DNA of 64,000 nucleotides, from contig NW_019211457.1 of NCBI RefSeq assembly GCF_002443255.2, positions 41,081,126 through 41,145,125 of the forward strand. Direction: 5' to 3'. Below are positions 49,464 to 62,068 of the stretch, piece by piece. This stretch comes from Varroa destructor. Its lineage: Eukaryota; Arthropoda; Arachnida; Mesostigmata; Varroidae. A program made the translations under genes and the position numbers. Numbering within the stretch: the first letter of the stretch is position 1; each line of letters opens with the position of its first letter. The notes under the pieces are model-generated. The model had not been told where the DNA came from and ran no database searches. It saw only the letters and a list, made by a program, of their open reading frames with translations.

Positions 49464-51860
49464 CAGAAGATGACTCGACGCTGTGACCTTCTGCCGTCGG
49501 GACCATTGTAGACGCCGAATCGCCGTTCAGTTTGCAGGAACGGAATCACTCTGCAAAAAACTAAAACCCATAAAACGACATTGCCAAACCAGCAATCCGC
49601 TCCTGCAGCGCCTTGCGGGCCCCATTTACACCACGTAGCGATAGTTGAACCATGTGCTCATTCCCCGTTCACGATTCACTATCGCGACCCTACATCGCTT
49701 GGTAGCTTTCCCGCAATACACGTCGAGGGTACGATACGAATAAAGTGGGGACATCTTCAAACCACCCAGTTGTGCCGGCCACAGTAGAAAGCAGGCACAC
49801 TGCTGCCTACTGATACAACTATGAGCGAGTAGTAGCGTAAAGACTGATATAAATTTCTCGCCCCGCTATAGTAAGAAGCGACAGAAGCGGTGAATACAAA
49901 TCCAACCGGACTTCGTTGTCCCTTAAGGTTCGGCCACGTTCCGTTAGCTTCCGTATTTGGCAGGGTTGACCCTTGCAGCCCTGGGGACGCAGCTTTGCCT
50001 CCAAAGCAGCAGCAGTATCTCTCTTATTCAGAGAGGGCAGATGTGGCAGGTCAGCCAAAGCGCGAGATGGGAACGAAAAGCCCGAACCAGCTCACGCAGT
50101 AACGCCGAGAAGGAACGATGTAACTCTGTATGCCACCCTTAGCCCACGAGACTTGCGGCGGCAGCGGCAGACGGGACGAACGAGGGGACTAGAAAGAGCA
50201 GTTTGCGTCGTAAAAAGTGCTTCTTTTCCTATTTTGCCTTCCGTCCTTGCGTCGTCGCTGCTGCTTCTACTGCCGTTATTGCCGAGGAAGCGTTCTCTTT
50301 CTCTGTCGGGCTCGTCTTCACACGCAGCAGCCCCTTTGTGTGTATGCGCTTCAGCCATTCGTCTCGATGAAGGGCAAAAAAGCAAGTAGGGGCAAACGGA
50401 AGGCCTGATTCGCGCGGGAAAATCCGCTTCCTCTTCTTCGCTCTCCTTCTTCTCTTCTTTGTCTTCAAGCGCAGCCATCGCAAGATGCCGTTGTATGCGT
50501 CTTTATCCCAGTGGCCCAACGACGCGCCCATAGACCTAAATACATCTCGGCATAAGCGGGAGCCAAGGCAGGACAGGCATATGCTTCCAGAAAGACACGA
50601 GCGAGTTCGCTTCATGACCAGCGTCTCGATTCGACCATGCTCGAGAATAACAACAACCAAAGTCATGATGAAATGCATAAGGGAAAGGACCAAAGCGGAA
50701 CGGAGAAAACAAAAGAGGAAAGGACGATGCATAACGCTGTCGTGCGTCAGATCACTCTTCCCCTAACTAGCTCATTTCAACGCGTTGAACGTATCTCCTT
50801 AAACATATGCACGCAAAGCGTTGTTCTTCACACACGCATTGGTTAACTACGCGGTGTATTTTTCGTTGTCTTTTAACCGCTGCCGTTCTATTAGTAGTGT
50901 TTTCAAGAGTTTGATGGTAAGTTTCACCGAGCGTCGGATGCAACCTTCTACCCGTATTGTATATGACACAGATGCGGTGTAACTGGTCTCTACTGCTGCG
51001 TTCTCTCTAAACCGATGTACAGCTATCAAACGTCAAGCTGACAATGACCTTATACCCTCTTGATGCCATTGCTATGATTATCGTTACTAGCAGCGTTAGC
51101 TATCTCACATTCTGGATGCCACACCGCGTTTCTCTATAATATTATATATATTACAGTTCCGTTACTAAACGAAACTAGACGATATTGCCGCTGTTTCTGC
51201 GTTCTGTCTAATGTGTCTGAAGACTTACTGTTGTCTGATTGTTATCATTGCCCCTAACTTGGTCTCTTCTCTCCTTTCTGTTGCAGCTCTTTCGTTTCTC
51301 TCTTTGAGCCCTACAAGATAACACTGTCGAAGTGTGACTGGTCGTCGCCGCCACTATCGCCTTCTTTGGGGTTCCAGAGGGCACCAAGCATAGAAGAAGC
51401 CCCCTGCGGGGCGCATGACAGGGCGAAACGGGACTTAAAGGGGGTGTAAGGCTGTTGTGATCATAACAACGCTAGGGGCTAAGGCTGCACCGAAATGGAA
51501 CATTGTCGGTGACCTTTTGTTTCATTTTGACAGAATCCGGTTCACGGTCGATTTGCACTCAGGCCGCAGCATGAAAAAGCAGGTAGCAGCAGGAGGAGGA
51601 CAAGCTGCAGGAATGGTGGCGATAGACGCCTACGGTACGGTCATGCCCTCTAGTCGAATGAACGGTAGCCGTCGGCTCCCGCTTTCTTGGGATTTGTTCG
51701 GCTGATTGCCAGTTTCTTCTGCTGCTTTTGCCTCCACCAGCTTCTTTCCACTGCTATTATTGCCCCTTTAACCCTTTATTACCACTTTAAAGCATTGCAT
51801 TACTTGGTCTGACCAAGTAGCCGTCAGACAGACCTTTCCTAGCAGCCCACTACAGTTGGT

Positions 51861-51881
51861 GTTGTCGTTGTCGTTGTTGTT
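51861..51881. repeat. GTT/GTC triplet repeat
   Basis: Degenerate (GTTGTC)n then GTTGTT. Short cryptic simple sequence. Confidence 0.8.
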
Positions 51882-53210
51882 ACTGTTATACTTTCGCCAC
51901 GGTACCGTAACAGCGATAGCCCTGACGTCTAGGGAAAGAGGGGCTAGAGCTTTTATCCGGAGAAGCTGAAGCCTTCCGCTCTTGCTTAGGTCTTGTCGCC
52001 CAATCCACAGCCAGGATCACAACCCAGTACAAAGCATCATAGTATCGTTGCAGTCTTTTTCTACTGCTGTTATTACAACCAGCTCGCCAACCAGTCAACA
52101 AAGCCGCCAGTTAGCTTATGCTAAAGCAGCGACAGCCAGTTAAGGCCTTAAATACATGCGTATATACAAACTCACACAGACACATATTTTCCGACTCGTG
52201 GGGACAGACACACAAACCCCCGCATAATGCTGCGGCACGTTATTCGCTTTGCAATACTCTTTTCTTTTTCTTTTTCTCCGTTTTATCTTTTCAATGAAAC
52301 TCTACAGAGCCTCTTGTCGTGGGGCTTTGTTTCTCCTCATTAAACATGGAGTAATAGATGACGCCTCCAGGCCGCCGCCGCCATTGTCGGCACGAAGAAG
52401 CCGCTTTGATTGTCTGCTGTTACTACTGCATCCCAGAAGTCGCCCTGCCCCGACTGCTCCGTTTCCACCATTCATTGCTGGTTTTTGCAACAGTAGACGA
52501 CGACCGCGGCTACGGTAGGGGCGAACACGATGATAGTTGAGGTGATGCCAGAAAAAAAAAAAGAAAAAATATCTCGCAGACAAACTTCCAGGGATGCTCT
52601 CGTGTGGCGTATCACATCGCCTACTCGGGAACCACCTGAAGAACAAACTGGCTGACACGGGAAGAGGAAACGTTTACAGGTCTGCCATGGACAGCAAGGA
52701 GGTGAGCAATGGCCAGCAACTCGTTCGCCCGCGCAAAAGGGACAAATACGGGATTAAAACGATAGCTTAAGACAGAGGAAAAGTCATAGGAAAAATCGAT
52801 TGTACTAATGAAACAAGTGACAGGGCAGAAAGATAGCCGACCGACCACATGTCGACGCCGTGACATAGGGAAATGTTTTTAAGATGATTTCGCTCTGCCG
52901 AGCCTATCTAGAACCACAATGTTGATCGGTTATAATAACTGGAAATGTTGTCTGTATTGTTTACTGCTAATGCTGTAAACACCCTGAAGCTATAGATGCG
53001 TTCCGCAAATAAAGCCGCGTTATCGTGTATATACTTCGATCCTCGCCACAATGTTTCACCTGAACTTTGTTAAGCAGCCTGTATTTGAACCTCACGAATC
53101 TGCTGAAAGTTCTACTTGATTCAATAATATGTATATAGATCTGCAAATAGCATAAGCACTAGCAACTAATGTTTTTTAACACAGTTAAGAAATGAAAGCG
53201 TAATACTTAC

Positions 53211-53360
53211 ACTCAGCTTTTAGCGTTTTACCGTCTATGTCAAACCAGCTCTCACTTAGCCTTGCCACAAGTTCACCATAACTTTGGCGTATTTGAAGAG
53301 GAGTGCTTCTACAGGCACTTTGCCTGAAAGACAAGGCGTCTTGGCGGGAAAGATGGGACA
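53211..53360 (-). CDS. possible phase-symmetric internal exon
   Basis: On the minus strand a strong acceptor (CCGCTTGCTTTTTTCAG) opens a frame that runs 150 bp to a strong donor (GAGT|GTAAGTATT). The exon enters with two bases of a codon and leaves with one, so it is phase-symmetric (1-1). Only one of the three minus frames is open. The translation contains IRQSYGELVARLSESWFDID and GKTLKAE, a natural-looking amphipathic/acidic sequence. I cannot place it in a family; a PB1-like FD.DG resemblance is too slight to use. No neighbouring exon is recognised on the minus strand. Confidence 0.27.
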
Positions 53361-54493
53361 CTGAAAAAAGCAAGCGGAAAACATCGCCTATGGGATTTTT
53401 CCTCAGTAAGCACGCGATCTCAGCTGAAAAACATCAGCGTGTTAGAGTCGACGGCCGCATAGCAGAACGAACGCAGTGTGTAGCTGAGTGAACCATCGGA
53501 ACTTGGCAGGCGATAAGCCAACGGAAAAATCAGTGCTTGAAATATATAGTGGTGGAGGCAGGTTCGGTTTTAGCCTTCCGACTACCAAATCTCTAACCCA
53601 CACCGCGATTCGTCGTCGCTATCTCATGTTCCCTATGGATATCAGTATCATTGGGAAATTGAAAGCGACGCCGCTGGCACTTCAAACGGGAAACAAAGCT
53701 TCAAGCAACACCTGCTTTACGCTGAGAATAAAACAGAAGCCGAGAATGACGATGCTGCGAGATCCCGGGATGAATGAGGTGTCGACTGGAGTACAGTAGC
53801 GATGAACGCTGTGTGACTCAGTTTTTTCCTGTTTTTTTCAATCGAGGGATTTAATAGAGGGATTAAAGGATTCGAACACAGCTCGCTAGTTGCTGCTATG
53901 GAAGAGACAGAAAAGAGTTTGGTTAAAGAGGCGAGGGTGGCAAAACGTGATACGGTCTTAACGATAAGGGCAATGGCTACCGAGGCCACGGCCGTGGTGA
54001 CGAAGACAACGACAACAGCGGTGGCAAACGACGGGTTTTACGCGAGCGAATTGGCGAATCCGGCTGGTGACGGCGCAGAACAGCGTCGTCGAATCTTGCC
54101 TGGCCAGTGCACCAATTATAGTAGTTCGCGCTGATGGCATTATCGCAGTTTAAGGTCGTTCACATGGCGATGTCGACCGGAAGAAAAAGTGGGAACATCA
54201 GCGCAAGGCGGAGGAAGAGTAACAGCGAAAGAAACAAACAGAAGCATGAGATAGAGCACGGCCTCTATTTTGAACCTCCTGCTCTCTCAGTTCAACGAAG
54301 GATACGGGCGGCGGCAAGACGGACGAGACTGACAATGGGCAGAGGCACGAACAAGACGAACTTCACAGTTCCGACAAACAGACAAAGCGAGGAAGCGACA
54401 GAGGGAGAGGGGAAAGAATAGTGAAGACTTCTTGGCAGGAAAGAATCGTAAAACTATGAGGAGAAGAAGATGAAGCGAGGTCTTGCCAGATGA
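53361..54493. other. non-coding, purine-rich towards the right
   Basis: Frames at 53488-53799 and 53898-54134 are featureless. From about 54180 the plus strand is purine-rich, giving a Lys/Arg/Glu-rich frame (54134-54421) that reflects composition. Confidence 0.4.
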
Positions 54494-54859
54494 GAGAGCT
54501 TCGATTCACACGGAAGGGCGACTTCAACCCGAAATGCGGATAAAGGGCAGAAAGAACGAGACCAGGACACAGATGACGAGAGAAGGAATATGTGGCTTTG
54601 GAGTCATCCGTGCCTCCGTGAAGATGAGATGTTGCTGGGAGAAGTAAGTGATACACAAGTAGTTTGTATAGGCAGCGCGATCTTACGAGAAACGGGCAAC
54701 GAAAAATATAGAGTAAAGAGGGTCCATTATACAGACACTTTGCATAAGATGATATATGAAAACGTTCCGGCGGAGCATTTGGTCGACCAAAAGGAGTTTT
54801 TTGATCAGCTGTTCGTCCGTCTATCGTATAAAGATCGTAACGTCATTCGCCATGTATAA
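54494..54859 (+). CDS. possible coding exon, about 121 codons, unknown protein
   Basis: The frame is open from just after TGA (54491-54493) to TAA (54857-54859). The first ATG is at 54590. The second half has a protein-like mix without low complexity, for example GNEKYRVKRVHYTDTLHKMI, ENVPAEHLVDQKEFFDQLF and VRLSYKDRNV. The first third is hydrophilic and owes something to the purine-rich DNA. An internal GAA|GTAAGTG at 54641 is a good donor, so an alternative reading ends an exon there. No domain is recognised and no AATAAA lies close downstream. Among the unassigned frames, this is the one I would test first. Confidence 0.32.
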   Translation, partial: ESFDSHGRATSTRNADKGQKERDQDTDDERRNMWLWSHPCLREDEMLLGEVSDTQVVCIGSAILRETGNEKYRVKRVHYTDTLHKMIYENVPAEHLVDQKEFFDQLFVRLSYKDRNVIRHV

Positions 54860-57800
54860 CGATATAAAGACACAGTCATATATATATATATATTATGTAT
54901 TAGGTATCGCATAGAGGCTACTTCTAATGATTGCAACTATGCACAAAGTTTCATATAGAAAAGAGCAGATAATTTTATGACGAGTATAACAAATAGCTAG
55001 ACTCGTCCAAGCTGCAAAGCGTTATGTACGCACTATGTAATAGCACAATTGGATGTGAACTGCAGCTACGTACAATGTACGTAGGATAAACACGGGTCGA
55101 CTCGGTCTCACTGGACTCAATTCAACTTCAAAATATCTAAACTATAGAAACAAGGCGATTCACATGCGAGAGCTAGAGCATGCATCATACATTTTTGCGT
55201 GAAGATTTGCGACTTCACTATTTTTTTTTCATATTGAAAAAAAGTGGTTATCTAAATTTTTTTTTTTGGCTATTTGATGAAGTGATCTGCGCAGCTGCAA
55301 GAGTGAGATAATAGAGTGAAAGCACACTATGTGTCTTTCCAAGGGGCAAAGTTTTATAGATGTTCCCAGTTCAACGCTTTCAATAACGTTGATGAACTTC
55401 TTCGGGGCCTATATGCTTCTGAAGTATCACTATTTAGAGTACTAATGATACTGTGAGATCAATCATACAACAAAGCTAATCGAAAACTGGTTTGAGGGAA
55501 GGATGTAATAATGATGCCCCGTAGTCGTTCGGTGCCAAATTGGCTAGGTCAATGCTTATGATTTCTCTTGCATAGGTATTGATGAAGCTTTGCTAGTCAA
55601 TGCAAAGCTGAACTTTGAATGGTAAATTTTTATTGACGACATTTTGCTTCATATCTACGCGAAACGTACATAGCCTCAGCTCCATGTAGCCTCCTTGTTG
55701 GCCATGTTACATAACCGTAATGGGTTACCTTTTTTTTATAAAGCACAACTTACTATCCCGAAAAATGGAAGCTTGGGACAGGCAGGCCTGTGGTAAATAA
55801 ATCAAATAGTTGTTTGGCACTTTTAAAATTGAAAAAAAAAATGTTGGGAAAATATTAAAAGTAACTAGAGTAATGATAGATCGTTTTACCTATCAAATTT
55901 GATCGGCAAGAATCCCGTTAGCCAAATGGTACCAAGTTTCACGTAACATAAACCCTCAGGAACTGAAAGTTTTATTAAATGCATCCTAAAACGCAATATT
56001 CTTGCTTCTGAAAAACGAAATTGCCCCTATAGCCTAGAATGCCCTATGTAGATACACCCGACGCCTATTTCTGACATCGACCGAGACAAACGGCGTTGCT
56101 TAAACGTCCGCGGGTCAACTGGCTCTTGGTCTGATATCTGCCGTAATAGACCTTGTAACACAACCTGTTTAAGGCCAGACGAAAGCAAAATGCACGTCAC
56201 CATTCGATAGAAAGAAGATAGCTCGTATAGCCTAAACATTGTAACGCTGCTGCAATTAGCTTTGCGGCGTTACAGGCTAGGTGCTGCTTTTTCTCTCGTT
56301 CTGTCACTGCGCCTCGTATCGCTTTCGTTTCGCACTCTCTTTTACTCATTTCTCCACTCCATTCGATTTCGCCGCTGTCGCCGCCTTCGACATGGTCGTC
56401 TCCGTCCTCGTAGTCTTTCTCGCTCCATCAGCAGCCAATGGCTGACGATGCGACGTTGAGGCCTTCATGGCTTCATGCTAGGAGTTCCTCTTCGCACGAC
56501 TCGCTCTAGAGAGGGATCGATCGGGCTCTCGGTAATCAACGAGGCGGCTTCGGGGCCACAGCCACAAGCAAACAGTGCCTTCATTGCCTATGGGCTCTCC
56601 AAGTTTGTTCCTGGTCGGTGCTCGGTCGCTATCAGGTTTTCCCATCGAAGGAGCAGCAGTAGAAGAAGTGGTAGTAGCTTTTGAACCCAGAAAGAACTGA
56701 CGTTGAGGTGTGGTACCGATGGTATTGCTGTTTTTGCTGCTGCTGCCGTAAGAGAAGTTGACGAACTCGGAGCATTTCTTGAAGCGATCGGCTAGTTCAA
56801 ACTAGAGAATTCGTGCTTGGCTTGGCTGCTTGCGCTAGTCCAACCAGCGGCCCTAGTACGTGCAGCGACGGGAAAGAAGCGGATAATGATGGTCTTACCA
56901 ACCTTAGCCGCAACAACAGCCGTCACCACTACGATACTAGGGCTAGTTACCCAGGGCTATAACAGAGAGCAGAGAGGTCGACAGCGGAAGACAGTGAGGT
57001 TTACCACTTCGTACAGTTTGGCACAGCATAGTCGTCGTAGTATGACTGTGTACGGTCCTACACTGCCATACATCTGCTAGCCATATCACCCGTCTTGGCC
57101 TGAGGCATCCACGCTAAATCGTCCCATATAGGCTCTTCTACACTTCTCAAGCCTACGCTCTCCGTCGCTGGCACGGATCGACCTTCATCTCCTCAGAGTA
57201 TTCTGACTACTACGGCCGACAGAGCCACGGCGCCAGCGAAGGCAATACAAAAGCCGTTTAACGGCCCCTACATGTGTATCAGTAGCAGCAAAGAAAGTCA
57301 CCAATGGAATGTCGGCAAAGATAGGGTCAGGGGAAGGGGGTATGAGTTACACTGGGATAGCTTCGCCCGGCAGCGCAATTGGCAATAAAAGGCGAGAATT
57401 ATTGAGGAGTAGCCAATGCAGCAATGTCGGCCAACAGAGAGGACGCTAGCAACGAAGCAGCGACAGGGCGACTGAATGAAAGGACTTGGGTACAGTGGCA
57501 GCAGCGGCGGTAATTCCTCTCGCCGAATACCGGTCCCATAGCTGCCACTGAATTGTGAGACAGTGTAGTTGCTGATATGGGGTAGATGTTAGCGGAAAGA
57601 ATCCATCGGAGACTTCACAGTTTGGCCTGGCTCTGCGCTACAGCCTCAAGACGGCTGAGTCGAGGGCTGCACCCCCGATCACGGCTGACTGCCATTGCCA
57701 TGCTACTGGTTGTAGGAACCGAATGAGCTATAGGAACGTCCTTGGTCACCGGAACGAGTAGTAAGGCCGATCCGTTTGTGCTTGCTCGATACTTGTGAAC

Positions 57801-60800
57801 CGTTGCAGTGACCGAGAGAGTAGGCGAAAAAAATGACCGATCAAACCTCCCAGCCATGTGAAAGCGATCCGCTCGGTTGACGAGGAGACGATGACCACAA
57901 GTAAGGCAGGGGTGCTGAAACGGCCACCACCAGCCTTGAGGAGTCCTTGGTCGATGCCTGCCGTTGTTGCGATGATGCACAAATGGCCGACGTTATTCGT
58001 TGCCAAAATAGGCCAGAGTGACTAGCAGCAGGCGGAAGCGGCGGTGCGAACGACAGTACGAATATAATACTATATAAACACCTCTTCACGTAGCTACTTC
58101 TGCTCGGTTGAATAGGGATAGGTTTGACTCAGAACTGGTTTCCGCTGCTGCTGTTGCTTCCGCTAGTTCCTAGTGGCTTAAAAGAGCAGACAAGAGCAAC
58201 GTCTAAAGAGAGCATCGTTCATCATCAACATTAACTCGGGTTGAGTAGAATGAGCAGCCTAGATTGCCGCATTTCTACCACTAGACGAGCTAGTTTGACT
58301 CGTCCTGTTCATGTCTCATGGAACACGGGAACCAGCAGAGCGGAACGCCCGAACACGCAGGATTCGAAACGTCTTTACGAGAGAATGCGACCCCATTTCC
58401 ATCTGCTGGGAACATGGAAAGTGAACTAGAAGGGGAGCGAATATGGAGAGACAGTGGCAGAGTGGCGCAGAGGAGACCTTCGGCGCGCTGCCCTGATGGG
58501 CCGACGACAACAGGCGAATAACAGCCATTTTTTTGTGTATCATCTGCTCCTATGCTGCTTTCTACGCCATCTTTCCCCCGCCACGCTCTGGAAACGTCCA
58601 CTAACATACCCAGTGCCCCCTCTTCTCACGGTTGTATCCATACGTCTGCTGTTATCGAGCAGATCTTTGCAATCTACTTTGTAAAGGAACAAAGGAACTG
58701 ACAAAACTAACGCAGCTAGGGGCAAGGCATCATCAAACGACCGACCGAGCAACCAAGCAACACCTATAAGAGTGACCTGTCGCTGGGAGCGCCATAAAAT
58801 TTCTGTGACTGGGATGTGAATGCAGCTAGTAATAATAAGGAGCGGAAGAAGCTGTTACGTCGCCAACGGAACAATGCGAATCGCTGGAGTGGGCTTACTA
58901 AGTTTCGCTGAGGAACCTTAAGGTTTTTTTCTTAAATTTTTTTTTTTGTCTCTGATAATCGCTACTAGCGTCACAGCATAGCACAATATTAACTTACACA
59001 TGCGTAAACGAAGAGCAAGAAGATGCTTGTATGTACGTGTACTTCGTATTGGGACGCATACATTTATTATATATGTTTTATCCTTTATTATTATGTTTCG
59101 ATGGGGATATCGCTAAGAGTGACAAAGATAGTTGGTTAGATAATCTTTTTTCTCGCTTGCAATATAGCTATTTGAAATCCTCATCTTTACGAGTACTCTT
59201 TCTGAGGTGAACAGAACCGCTGCTGGCAAACGGTCGACAGGAAGAACACGGTGGCGTATCGCGATGGTACTGTGCTGTTTGCCGTTCGACGTTCGACGGA
59301 ACGCAAAAGCCAAAAGAAAGTGCTTCGCGATACGCGCCATAGCACAGCGGAGTCGGCAAGCAAGGTTTAGCCCCAGGCGATCTTTCAAATGGTGGGCAGA
59401 ATCACTGGTGCAGGTCTTAGTCGGCGAACAGGCTGCTTTCGTGAGCGGGCGGGAAGCAAAGCAGAGGATATAACAGCTTCCAATAAAGGAACACTGGCAG
59501 TTCGCTGTCTGCCGCCCCCTGAACCGTCGAGCAGCAATGTCTCTCGGAGAAAACGAAAACACCTAAGTAAGTTGCGAGGTAAAAATCGGCGGCCGCGTCG
59601 ACAAGTGGTCAGTAGAACGGGGTCATAAAGACAAAGCCGGATCTTATTTGCTTGCTCTAAGTATTCGACCATAGACCATGGCAGGTCAGGACTGCTGACC
59701 AGAGACGAAGATGCCCACGGCTTAGATGTAAGTACTGCTGTATGGCCAGGAATAGATCAGACGAATTCGAATCCGGCACTGAGTCCGCGAATTCACTAAT
59801 TCAACACTGATCCACCTGTATGTTTTGCCCAAACAAGACAACACGATACGTAGTCTACAAAGATATCGTCCTAACGGAAGCCACATATGTAATCGTTGAA
59901 GGCATAAGTATTTAATCATTAAAAAAGTAATGGCCGCTTCAGTTACATCTTCGAAACGTTTGCCGGTCAGATGCTATATATTATTGGAAAAATCCATCGT
60001 TGTCATTTTATCCTGCTCATATAATTTTGTTTCCAGTTCGAATCGCGAAAATGGCAATTTTTTGAGTAATAAACAGGTGCATATGGGATGCGCATTTTTG
60101 TCAAGGTTAAAAACGCAGAGACCTACTCGGTAAATACATTTTGTTCATTACGAGGTCGCCACAGCTGCGAGGCATAGATTCATCTAGCAATTATTATCCG
60201 AGGCAGTTCTCTTTAAACTTGAAGAGCCTGCTAAAGTGTGTTCCTTAACTTACAAATGCCATTTTTCAACTTATTGAATTACTGTAGAATAGTACCCTTA
60301 GGGTCTAGCTGTAGGGTCTATGTCGTCACCACGCTGTTTTTCCCCGACTTTTTCAACACTTTTTTGATTTCGTCGAAAGACGAATGAGAAATTTCGAAAA
60401 TTCTGTTTTCTGCCACTCGAAATATTCGCAGTTGGATCCAGAACCCAAAGTAAACATTTGTGATCTCAATGGAACAATACTGAGAGTTTTTGTATCATCA
60501 CTGAATAAATAGCTAGTTAAACGAAGTAATTAACAAGAGTGGTCATTACTTTTGCAACAGATTGATATAAACATTAGTAGATAGTATTGGCAACTATACT
60601 GCACCGCTAAATAGAAGAGTGTCCGTACTTGTCGTTGCATTATCGTGCAATATCGTCGAATAGGCTAACGAGAGAGACCCCAAAACAATAATCGTATTGC
60701 TAACCATTTTCGTGATTGCACAAGGACGTGTGTTCGTGTCGTTGCTGCAGTTCCTCAGATGTTACCGCTAGTAAGCAAGCCATCCTGGATTCGTGGTCCA

Positions 60801-62041
60801 CCAGCAGACAGGAGAATATTGACAGGAGGAAATATGCTTTAAAAGCACATATGGCTCATTTTTGAGCTTTCCGTCTGAACAACGTTTGCCATTTTCCTCT
60901 CTTCTTTTCTCTCTTGCTAACGATTCTCTTTATTTCACTAAGTCAAACACGGCACTTCGTTAGTTTTATTTTGCCATAACTCGCGCGTCTTTTTTCTACT
61001 GCTGCCCTTATCTTTATATGTGTTCGCTCGTTCACTCAACCCAGCACTAGTATTTGTAATCGACTCCACCCAGTCAATTTCACTTTCGTGTCTGAACGTT
61101 TAACGGTGACTGAACGAAAGACAGACACTATAGAGATTGTTATATCACATCTGCTAGCTAGCTTCTGCGCTCCATAGACCCCCGAATCTCAGTAAACCCT
61201 AGCGGTTCTTTGCTAGGATGACCCGGCAGCTGCGGCATCTTCCGCAGCTCAGATGAATACAGCAGTAGTAGGGCAGTGGCTCAAAGAGTTCGCGTCGAAG
61301 TCTTTCCATGTCTTTACAGTGCCTTTTCACTGGCTTTTTTAATTTCCTCTTTTTCATTTTACTTAGCCTAGTGTCTTTGTACAGCGGCGGGCAACGGCGC
61401 TTTGCAGGGGAACGTCGGACGTCGCTCAGAATTAGGTATCAGCAAGAGAGACAGGAAGCAGCATGTGGGAACTAAGCAGAGTCGGCGACAGGCCTCTGCT
61501 CCACTAGCCAGATAGCCGATTGGGTCACGGCAGATAAGGTCCTTTGGAAAACCAGCAGCAGTAGAAGTTGCGAAGCTACTGCCACAAGCCTTTCGGCAGG
61601 GTCCACGGCAGTTCTGGCCTAGCTTGTCCTACGCGATCTATGCCGCGGATCTTTGGCCCTCCGTTGGTCGGTCTTCAAATATGAACTACATCGACCGATC
61701 GTTCCATCTGTTAGCCAATGCCTTCTTCGTTATCCTGAGCTTCCCCATACACCATTAATGTCCCTACACACAAGGGTGGGCAGATAGGCAGACTGACAGA
61801 CAGGCACAAACGGTCATACATACGGAACCACGAGCGTCGGATGCGGACAGGATGTTGGTGGACACAAGGAATAGGTGTACTCCACATACAAGAGTACTAG
61901 CATCAGACCCTTTACCCATCAATCTACTAACAGATGTTGTTTAGTTTTTGCAAGGTTATATTTGCCAGGGCTCGAACCGACTAGTTACGAGGTGGTATGA
62001 ACCCCTTGGTCATTGATCCTTTAGTTCGGCTAATTATTATG
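54860..62041. other. non-coding, alternating AT-rich and GC-richer
   Basis: AT-rich and closed from 54.9 to 56.0 kb, GC-richer with opposed frames at 56.2-59.7 kb (57615-58089, 58290-58607, 59113-59672), then AT-rich to about 60.7 kb. None of the frames has a domain. A TATA-like CTATATAAACACC lies near 58068. From 60.7 to 62.0 kb there is GC-moderate sequence with nothing recognised. Confidence 0.4.
54878..54893. repeat. (AT)8 microsatellite
   Basis: Eight AT units just downstream of the open frame ending at 54859. Confidence 0.9.
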
Positions 62042-62068
62042 CCGTGATAGCTGAATGACTAATGCCAT
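62042..62068 (+). mobile_element. possible degenerate SINE head
   Basis: CCGTGATAGCT is identical to the start of the SINE at 15364-15522 and is followed by the diverged GAATGACTAATGCCAT (SINE: CAGTGGGTAACGCAT). The SINE body does not follow. About 70 bp away, on the minus strand, GGTTCGAGCCCTGGC (61971-61985) resembles a B box, but its orientation is opposite, so the two cannot belong to one simple copy. Confidence 0.2.

Larger units (their letters stand above)
48124..53210. other. non-coding, AT-rich then GC-richer
   Basis: AT-rich to about 49.1 kb, then GC-richer. Opposed open frames at 49819-50846 and 52249-52866 are Ser/Arg/Leu-rich on both strands with no domains. A small nested set of CCGTTA/TAACGG inverted repeats lies at 48733-48773. 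Confidence 0.4.

Noticed and set aside
59254..59347. Inverted repeats GCGTATCGCGA/TCGCGATACGC and CTGTGCT/AGCACAG
   Set aside because: The 11-bp arms 60 bp apart are expected about once by chance in a window this size, and the two pairs are interleaved, not nested.
61971..61985. B-box-like GGTTCGAGCCCTGGC on the minus strand as part of a tRNA gene
   Set aside because: No convincing A box or cloverleaf arms at the right distance on that strand.
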